From contig NZ_CP147520.1 of assembly GCF_037201975.1 (NCBI RefSeq), positions 4,030,001 to 4,094,000 on the forward strand: 64,000 nucleotides of DNA. Direction: 5' to 3'. Both the position numbers and the translations under genes were made by a program. Source of the DNA: Streptomyces sp. TG1A-60. Its GTDB lineage: Bacteria > Actinomycetota > Actinomycetes > Streptomycetales > Streptomycetaceae. How positions within the stretch are numbered: position 1 is the stretch's first letter; each line of letters begins with the position of its first letter. Below the pieces are notes generated by a model. The model was given only the letters and a program-made list of their open reading frames with translations. It ran no database searches and was not told the DNA's origin. This document shows positions 59,258-64,000 of the stretch, piece after piece.

Positions 59258-59354
59258 TTTGCTTGCAGGCGGTACCTAGGCAATCACATCGTGGATACGA
59301 TGCGTTCGAGTATGGCGCATCGACCTGGCGGATCTTCATTGGAGAGGCGGGGCC

Positions 59355-59612
59355 ATGCGAACCGTGAGCCGTTCCGGACTGTTGACCGCAAGTCTGGGAC
59401 TGGGGGCGGTCGGCGGGTTCGTCGGCAGTCTGCTCCGGGAGCGGAATGCTCTGACAGCTGCCCGTGACGCTGCGGGCGAAGGAAGCGAGGAGCAGCCTTC
59501 ATGGGGCGTCGACTTGTACCGCTCACGCTGGACAACCTTCAGGACCTGCCCAAGCGCTGTCGCTCGTGTGTCTTCTGGGAATTGGACCCAGTCAGCGGCG
59601 AGGCCGCGGTAA
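59355..59612 (+). CDS. possible small membrane protein overlapping the GNAT gene
   Basis: An 85-aa frame beginning MRTVSRSGLLTASLGLGAVG with a Gly-rich hydrophobic segment, then a charged helix. Residues after about 48 overlap the GNAT gene in another frame and look random. ATG 59355 has GAGAGGCGGGG upstream. A true product ending near 59500 is possible. Low confidence. Confidence 0.3.
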   Translation: MRTVSRSGLLTASLGLGAVGGFVGSLLRERNALTAARDAAGEGSEEQPSWGVDLYRSRWTTFRTCPSAVARVSSGNWTQSAARPR

Positions 59613-60118
59613 AGGCGGGCGCTCCGGCCCTGGAGAAGGAGGCGTGGATCTCCGCTGTCCTGCTGGACTGGGGGTCCTGTGGTCGTGTCGTCTACGTGGA
59701 CGACATCCCGGTGGGCTTCGTGCTCTATGCGCCTCCGGCCTACGTGCCTCGCTCCACGGCGTTCCCCACGAGCCCGGTGTCTCCTGACGCGGTTCAGTTG
59801 CTGACTGCCTTCATCATGGAGGGCTACCAGGGTCAGGGGCTTGGCCGTGTGATGGTTCAGACGGTTGCCAAGGATCTGCTGCGGCGGGGCTTCAAAGCGA
59901 TCGAAGCCTTCGGCGACGCACGCTGGAAGGAGCCGGCCTGTGTACTTCCAGCCGACCATCTGACGGCCGTGGGCTTCAAGACGGTCCGCCCTCACCCGGC
60001 GTATCCTCGGTTGCGGTTGGAACTGCGGACGACGCTCTCCTGGAAGGAGGACGTCGAGTTGGCACTGGATCGGCTTCTGGGAGCCGTTCAGAAGGAGCCG
60101 GCGCTGCGCCCCCTCTAA
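59501..60118 (+). CDS. GNAT family N-acetyltransferase
   Basis: A 205-aa acetyl-CoA-dependent acetyltransferase. The GNAT acetyl-CoA loop is EGYQGQGLGRVMVQTVAKDL (QGxGxG/A pattern). The N-terminus has LTLDNLQDLPKRCRSCVFWE with a CRSC cysteine pair, and the C-terminus LPADHLTAVGFKTVRPHPAY. ATG 59501 has GAGGAG 8 nt upstream. Between parB and trxA the gene is conserved in streptomycetes as I recall; the substrate is unknown. Confidence 0.88.
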   Translation: MGRRLVPLTLDNLQDLPKRCRSCVFWELDPVSGEAAVKAGAPALEKEAWISAVLLDWGSCGRVVYVDDIPVGFVLYAPPAYVPRSTAFPTSPVSPDAVQLLTAFIMEGYQGQGLGRVMVQTVAKDLLRRGFKAIEAFGDARWKEPACVLPADHLTAVGFKTVRPHPAYPRLRLELRTTLSWKEDVELALDRLLGAVQKEPALRPL

Positions 60119-60155
60119 AGCGAACGGGCCGACCTCAGCGGGTCGACCCATTCTT

Positions 60156-60169
60156 GTTTCACGTGAAAC
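60156..60169. other. parS: parS centromere site
   Basis: Perfect GTTTCACGTGAAAC in the 52-nt gap between convergent GNAT and trxA genes. Confidence 0.94.
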
Positions 60170-60170
60170 A

Positions 60171-60503
60171 TCACTCGGCGATGAAGTCCTCAAGGTCACG
60201 CACGATCGCGGCCTTCGGCTTGGCGCCGACAATGGTCTTGGCGACCTCGCCCCGCTGGTAGACGTTCAGGGTGGGGATGGACATCACACCGTACTTGGCA
60301 GCCGTGGCCGGGTTCTCGTCGATGTTCAGCTTGACGATCTCGATCTTGTCGCCGTACTCCTGAGCGATGGCTTCGAGGGACGGCGCGATCTGGCGGCACG
60401 GACCGCACCAGGCGGCCCAGAAGTCCACCAGGACGGGCTTGTCGCTCTTGAGGACGTCCTGCTCGAAGGAGTCGTCGGTCACGTTCTTCAGAGTGCCGGC
60501 CAC
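60171..60503 (-). CDS. trxA: thioredoxin
   Basis: A 110-aa cytoplasmic thioredoxin with active site WAAWCGPCRQIAP and the cis-proline loop VMSIPTLNVY. It receives electrons from the adjacent thioredoxin reductase. GTG 60503 has GGAGCC upstream; it starts 41 nt after the trxB stop in the trxB-trxA operon. Confidence 0.97.
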   Translation of the reverse strand: MAGTLKNVTDDSFEQDVLKSDKPVLVDFWAAWCGPCRQIAPSLEAIAQEYGDKIEIVKLNIDENPATAAKYGVMSIPTLNVYQRGEVAKTIVGAKPKAAIVRDLEDFIAE

Positions 60504-60544
60504 AGAGGGCTCCTAACTGGTTCGGTGCGGTGAGGCGGACGGGA

Positions 60545-61516
60545 TCAGACGGTGGTCTTCTCGGGCTCGGCGGTCTGGTCGCCGTCGGCGAGTGCGGCGA
60601 GGTAGCGCTCGGCATCGAGGGCGGCGGAGCAGCCGGTGCCGGCTGCGGTGATCGCCTGGCGGTACGTGTGGTCGACGACGTCACCCGCGCCGAAGACACC
60701 CGTCAGGTTCGTCCGGGTCGACGGGGTAGCGACCTTCAGGTACCCCTCGTCGTCCAGGTCGAGCTGACTCTTGAAGAGTTCCGTGCGCGGGTCGTGGCCG
60801 ATCGCGATGAACAGACCCGTTACCGGCAGCTCGGAGGTCTCGCCTGTCTTGAGGTTGCGCAGCTTCAGCCCGGCGAGCTTCTGGTCGCCCTGGATCTCGG
60901 CGACCTCGCTGTCCCACACGAACGAGATCTTCGGGTCGGCGAACGCACGCTCCTGCATCGCCTTGGAGGCGCGCAGCGTGTCCCGGCGGTGGACGACCGT
61001 CACGGACTTGGCGAACCGGGAGAGGAAGGTGGCCTCCTCCATGGCGGTGTCACCGCCGCCGATCACGGCGATGTCCTGCTCCTTGAAGAAGAACCCGTCA
61101 CAGGTGGCGCACCAGGAGACGCCGCGACCGGAAAGCGCGTCCTCATTGGGCAGCCCGAGCTTGCGGTGCTGCGATCCCGTGGTGACGATGACGGCTTTGG
61201 CGCGGTGGACGGTGCCTGCGGTGTCCGTGACGGTCTTGATCTCGCCGCCCAGGTCGACGGTGACGATGTCGTCCGGGACGAGCTCGGCACCGAAGCGCTC
61301 GGCTTGGGCGCGCATGTTGTCCATGAGGTCGGGGCCCATGATGCCGTCCCGGAAGCCGGGGAAGTTCTCCACATCGGTGGTGTTCATCAGCGCGCCGCCT
61401 GCGGTGACGGCGCCCTCGAACACCAGCGGCTTCAGCGACGCGCGCGCGGTGTAGAGCGCCGCCGTGTAGCCGGCGGGCCCGGAGCCGATGATGATCACAT
61501 TACGGACGTCGCTCAC
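60545..61516 (-). CDS. trxB: thioredoxin reductase
   Basis: A 323-aa NADPH-dependent flavoenzyme. FAD site [20 protein letters not shown], redox centre [16 protein letters not shown] site [21 protein letters not shown]-terminal FAD motif [23 protein letters not shown] 61516 has GAGGAA 9 nt upstream. A SigR-type promoter lies 74 nt upstream, and trxA follows. Confidence 0.97.
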   Translation of the reverse strand: MSDVRNVIIIGSGPAGYTAALYTARASLKPLVFEGAVTAGGALMNTTDVENFPGFRDGIMGPDLMDNMRAQAERFGAELVPDDIVTVDLGGEIKTVTDTAGTVHRAKAVIVTTGSQHRKLGLPNEDALSGRGVSWCATCDGFFFKEQDIAVIGGGDTAMEEATFLSRFAKSVTVVHRRDTLRASKAMQERAFADPKISFVWDSEVAEIQGDQKLAGLKLRNLKTGETSELPVTGLFIAIGHDPRTELFKSQLDLDDEGYLKVATPSTRTNLTGVFGAGDVVDHTYRQAITAAGTGCSAALDAERYLAALADGDQTAEPEKTTV

Positions 61517-61589
61517 GGCTTGATTCCTCGTCTCTGGAGACTGCTGCGTACTGCCGGTGGGAGCTGCTCTCGAAACTCTCACCCCACCC

Positions 61590-61616
61590 AACGGATCCTA
61601 AGGGGCGTGCATTCCC
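61590..61616 (-). promoter_or_regulatory. SigR-type promoter of trxBA
   Basis: On the minus strand GGGAAT (61616-61611), 18 nt spacing, then GTT (61592-61590). This is the consensus of the disulfide-stress sigma factor SigR (GGAAT-N18/19-GTT), known to drive trxBA in S. coelicolor. Confidence 0.8.
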
Positions 61617-61690
61617 GGTGTGTCCGGGTACACGGAGACCGGGCACTGTACAGGGATGCCAGATGCGGCGCAGCGCGAGCGCGACCGTGC

Positions 61691-62611
61691 TCAGGGACGA
61701 GGGTAGGTCTGCTTCAGCAGGACCTCACCGGTGGGCTCCGGAGTCTTCTCCATGCAGGAGGCGTCGACCACGTAGGCCGTGACGCGTGCGGTGTCGGCGC
61801 TGTCGGGCAGCACGACGAGATACGCGTCCGCTCCCTCATAGGTACCCTGCTTGGAAGCGATGGCCCCCGAAGCGTCGCCGATGCCCTTCGCGATACAGAC
61901 GGGCACGTCCGTCTTGAAGACCGTGGTCGTGTTCTTCGTGGGGGATTCCGGTGCGCTGGGTTCGGTTTCGATACCGAGTGAATCCCTGTCGGGCGAACTC
62001 GGGCTCTGGGCACCGTCCAGGAGATCCGTCACCTGCTTCTCCAGCTTGACGCCGGAAAAAGTGGCCGAGGCCTCGCTCTGAGGGGGGGTGCCTCCCGAGC
62101 CGGTGTCGCTCATCGACTGGACCAGCAGGGTACCGAGACCCAGAGCTGCGACTGTGAAGACGCCGGCGAGAACCGTCGTCCGGCGAGTTCGGCGCTTGGC
62201 ACTCTGGCGGCCCGGCCGGGTGGATCCTCGGGAGTGGCCTGCGGGGCGATCCACCGCGGGCGGTGTTTCACGTGAAACACGCACGGCGTCGTGGTCGTCC
62301 GAGACGGTGCCGCGGCTGCCGGGCGGAACCTCTGCCGAGTCGAGATCGTGAGCTGTGGCATCAAGGAGGGCCTCGGCGGCCAGGGCCGCGTCGATGCGCC
62401 CCGCCACGTCGTCGGGCATGCGCGGCGGCCTCGGCAGAGTGCCGAGCATGCCGCGGATCTCCTCCAGGGAGGCGCGCACGTCGGCACAGAGCGGGCACTC
62501 GTCCAGGTGTTGGCGGACATCCGCGGTACGGGACGGCGGCAGCAGCCCCTCGGTGAGGTCGGAGATCTCCGCGACCTCCGGGTGCCCGGCCGTGTCGGTC
62601 GTGGAAGTCAC
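61691..62611 (-). CDS. membrane anti-sigma factor with zinc-finger domain
   Basis: A 306-aa protein. The N-terminal ZAS-like zinc motif is visible as RQHLDECPLCADV (HxxxCxxC). A Pro/Ser/Arg linker, one transmembrane helix (TVLAGVFTVAALGLGTLLVQ, near residue 150) and an extracytoplasmic domain with two cysteines (DVPVCIAKG, VDASCMEK) follow. It probably holds SigM inactive. GTG 62611 overlaps the sigM stop as GTGA. A parS site sits in the linker codons and reads VSRET. Confidence 0.85.
   Translation of the reverse strand: MTSTTDTAGHPEVAEISDLTEGLLPPSRTADVRQHLDECPLCADVRASLEEIRGMLGTLPRPPRMPDDVAGRIDAALAAEALLDATAHDLDSAEVPPGSRGTVSDDHDAVRVSRETPPAVDRPAGHSRGSTRPGRQSAKRRTRRTTVLAGVFTVAALGLGTLLVQSMSDTGSGGTPPQSEASATFSGVKLEKQVTDLLDGAQSPSSPDRDSLGIETEPSAPESPTKNTTTVFKTDVPVCIAKGIGDASGAIASKQGTYEGADAYLVVLPDSADTARVTAYVVDASCMEKTPEPTGEVLLKQTYPRP
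62265..62278. other. parS: parS centromere site inside anti-sigma gene
   Basis: Perfect GTTTCACGTGAAAC within the anti-sigma factor gene; read on the minus strand it encodes VSRET in the linker. Confidence 0.94.
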
Positions 62612-63321
62612 GCTCGCCCACCTCCGCCCTTCACAGCAGCTGAATCGCTTGGCCCTGCATCCTGTGGTACCGCTGCGGGTGGGACGGATGCCCCCTGCGC
62701 CCGGTTCCGTCCGTGCCCCCCCTTTTCTCCGCCGTCACCCTCACCATCTCTGCGGAGATGGGTCAGGAGCGGCAGAAGTCTGGCTCTGCCACGGGCACAG
62801 CGGCTCTTCACGGTGCCGGTCGGCACGTCGAGGATCCGCGCGGCCTCCGACACCGGGTAGCCCTGCATGTCCACCAGGACGAGCGCTGCCCGCTGGTCCT
62901 GCGGCAGGGTGCCCAGGGCTTCCATCAGCTGGCGGTGCAGATCGTTGCGCTCGGCCGGGGCGGACGCCGACTCGTGCGGCTCCAGGAGTTGCTCCAGGCG
63001 CTCGGCGTCGTCGACGGGGGACGTCTTGCGGGAGGCCGCCTTGCGGGCACGGTCCAGGCAGGCGTTCACGGTGATGCGGTGCAGCCAGGTCGTGACGGCC
63101 GACTGACCACGGAAGGTGTGGGCCGCCCGATAGGCGGACACCAACGCGTCCTGAACCGCGTCCGCGGCCTCTTCACGGTCCCCCAGAGTCCGCAGCGCCA
63201 CAGCCCACAACCGATCGCGGTGACGGCGTACGAGCTCACCGAAGGCGTCGGGTTCGCCCTCCACGTGGCGGGCGAGAAGGTGCTTGTCGCTTGCTTCGCC
63301 GTACTCGGCGCGGTCTGGCAT
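62608..63321 (-). CDS. sigM: ECF RNA polymerase sigma factor SigM
   Basis: A 237-aa ECF sigma factor. Region 2 includes LVRRHRDRLWAVALRTLGDR and EEAADAVQDALVSAYRAAHT (the DAVQDAL core-binding helix). Region 4 has LPQDQRAALVLVDMQGYPVS and EAARILDVPTGTVKSRCARG, the DNA-binding HTH. A basic/Gly tail follows. ATG 63321 has GGGAGGGG upstream. It is co-translated with its anti-sigma factor; the trxBA neighbours suggest a stress role. Confidence 0.93.
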   Translation of the reverse strand: MPDRAEYGEASDKHLLARHVEGEPDAFGELVRRHRDRLWAVALRTLGDREEAADAVQDALVSAYRAAHTFRGQSAVTTWLHRITVNACLDRARKAASRKTSPVDDAERLEQLLEPHESASAPAERNDLHRQLMEALGTLPQDQRAALVLVDMQGYPVSEAARILDVPTGTVKSRCARGRARLLPLLTHLRRDGEGDGGEKGGHGRNRAQGASVPPAAVPQDAGPSDSAAVKGGGGRA

Positions 63322-63552
63322 CCGCCCCTCCCTCGGAGCTACCTTACGGCCCTCTCTCCAAGAGCGCGACAGGCGGGCCGGAGATAGGGGCGAGAAGGTT
63401 GCGTTGCAGGCGAGCGCGCAACGTGAAGAACATGTGATGCAAGTCATGCGCCCCAAAGAAGGGAACGATCAATGATGACCCATTTATTCTGTTGATCAAC
63501 TGGGCTTCCAGGAATTAAGTCGAATTCTTCCTTTGTGACCGCTTAAGGGAGA

Positions 63553-64000
63553 ATGGTGAAGCTCTTCAAGAGGGCCGTGGCCGTCGGCGCCGCGACTGCT
63601 CTGGTCTCGCTCGCTGCCATTTCGCAGGCAGCAGCAACGACTTACACGGGGAAAGACTGTAGCGGGCCTACCCGTGTTTCGTGTTCTACTATAACTCGAA
63701 TTTCAAGGGATCTGCCGCCAACTTCGTGGGTTACGGAGGAATCAGTAATCTCGCGGGGTACACGTTCGCGACGAACGGTAACGGTAACGGTAACGGATTG
63801 TCCGTCAAGAGTAATTCAACCTCGGCGTTCTTCATCGCAAAGGCCCTTAACGAGAGTGCCACGGTCTACTTCAACAGAAACTCCGGCGGAGCCTGCGACT
63901 GGCTCTGGGCCCAGGGCTCCAAGCAGTCACAGGCTAACCAGCTGAATCGCACGTACAACAACAACGCATCTCTGAAGGTAGTCGACGGGGAGATGGCTGA
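63553..64000 (+). pseudogene. secreted peptidase-inhibitor (I36-like) protein, frameshifted and cut by window end
   Basis: From ATG 63553 the first 38 codons give a Sec signal peptide (VKLFKRAVAVGAATALVSLA, cleavage near QAAA) and TTYTGKDCSG. The frame then degenerates and stops at 63945. One frame away the sequence reads YPCFVFYYNSNFKGSAANFV, GYTFATNGNGNGNGLSVKSN, SATVYFNRNSGGACDWLWAQ to the window end, with paired cysteines as in I36-type inhibitors. Adding one G to the GGG at 63664-63666 makes it continuous. Base composition is lower in G+C than its neighbours, suggesting transfer or recent gain. Confidence 0.72.

Overview
The window is a high-GC actinobacterial chromosome segment. Gene order, codon bias and protein families match the replication-origin region of a Streptomyces. 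It contains the core rpmH-dnaA-oriC-dnaN-gnd-recF-dciA-gyrB-gyrA block, the rnpA-yidD-yidC-jag-rsmG-parA-parB block, and eight perfect copies of the 14-bp parS palindrome GTTTCACGTGAAAC.

Layout. 1-8 kb: acyl-CoA and phenylacetate-type catabolism (3-hydroxyacyl-CoA dehydrogenase cut by the window edge, PaaN, acyl-CoA dehydrogenase), interrupted by a translationally coupled DUF5819-HTTM-TrmH trio. 8-14 kb: rhodanese, J-domain and DUF2252 proteins and a Tat-exported GH127 glycosidase with an inserted LamG domain. 14.7-23.4 kb: tRNA-Leu, then the cell-wall growth and phosphosignalling operon fhaA-fhaB-pstP-rodA-pbpA-pknB. 23.5-28 kb: a leftward cluster of three class E sortases with a PabA/TrpG-type amidotransferase, a 53-aa membrane protein and a DUF881 protein. 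28-37.7 kb: crgA, rhomboid protease, cyclophilin, DUF5324, tRNA-Ala, an HTH protein, a second Ser/Thr kinase, a membrane-anchored secreted protein, DLW-39 and a small secreted protein. 37.8-39.8 kb: remnant of an integrative element beside tRNA-Ile, with duplicated tRNA 3' ends and a decayed tyrosine recombinase. 40-53 kb: DUF3566, gyrA, gyrB, dciA, recF, gnd, dnaN, oriC, dnaA. 53-60 kb: rpmH to parB and a GNAT protein. 60-64 kb: trxA, trxB (with a SigR-type promoter), a zinc-finger anti-sigma factor, the ECF factor sigM, and a secreted inhibitor-like gene cut by the window end.

How it works together: DnaA, oriC and DnaN start replication; gyrase relieves supercoiling; ParA/ParB with the parS sites organise origin segregation; the FHA/PP2C/PknB/RodA/PBP operon and CrgA couple signalling to septal and apical wall growth; the sortases probably anchor surface proteins of aerial hyphae.

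The most unusual features are: four genes broken by an apparent one-base deletion in a G/C homopolymer (DUF881, the HTH gene, rsmG, the secreted inhibitor); the tRNA-Ile element scar with candidate arm-type repeats; a KstR-like and two PaaR-like operators in front of catabolic genes; and a second cluster of DnaA boxes beside crgA, 22 kb from oriC. I did not find a convincing wholly new multi-gene system.
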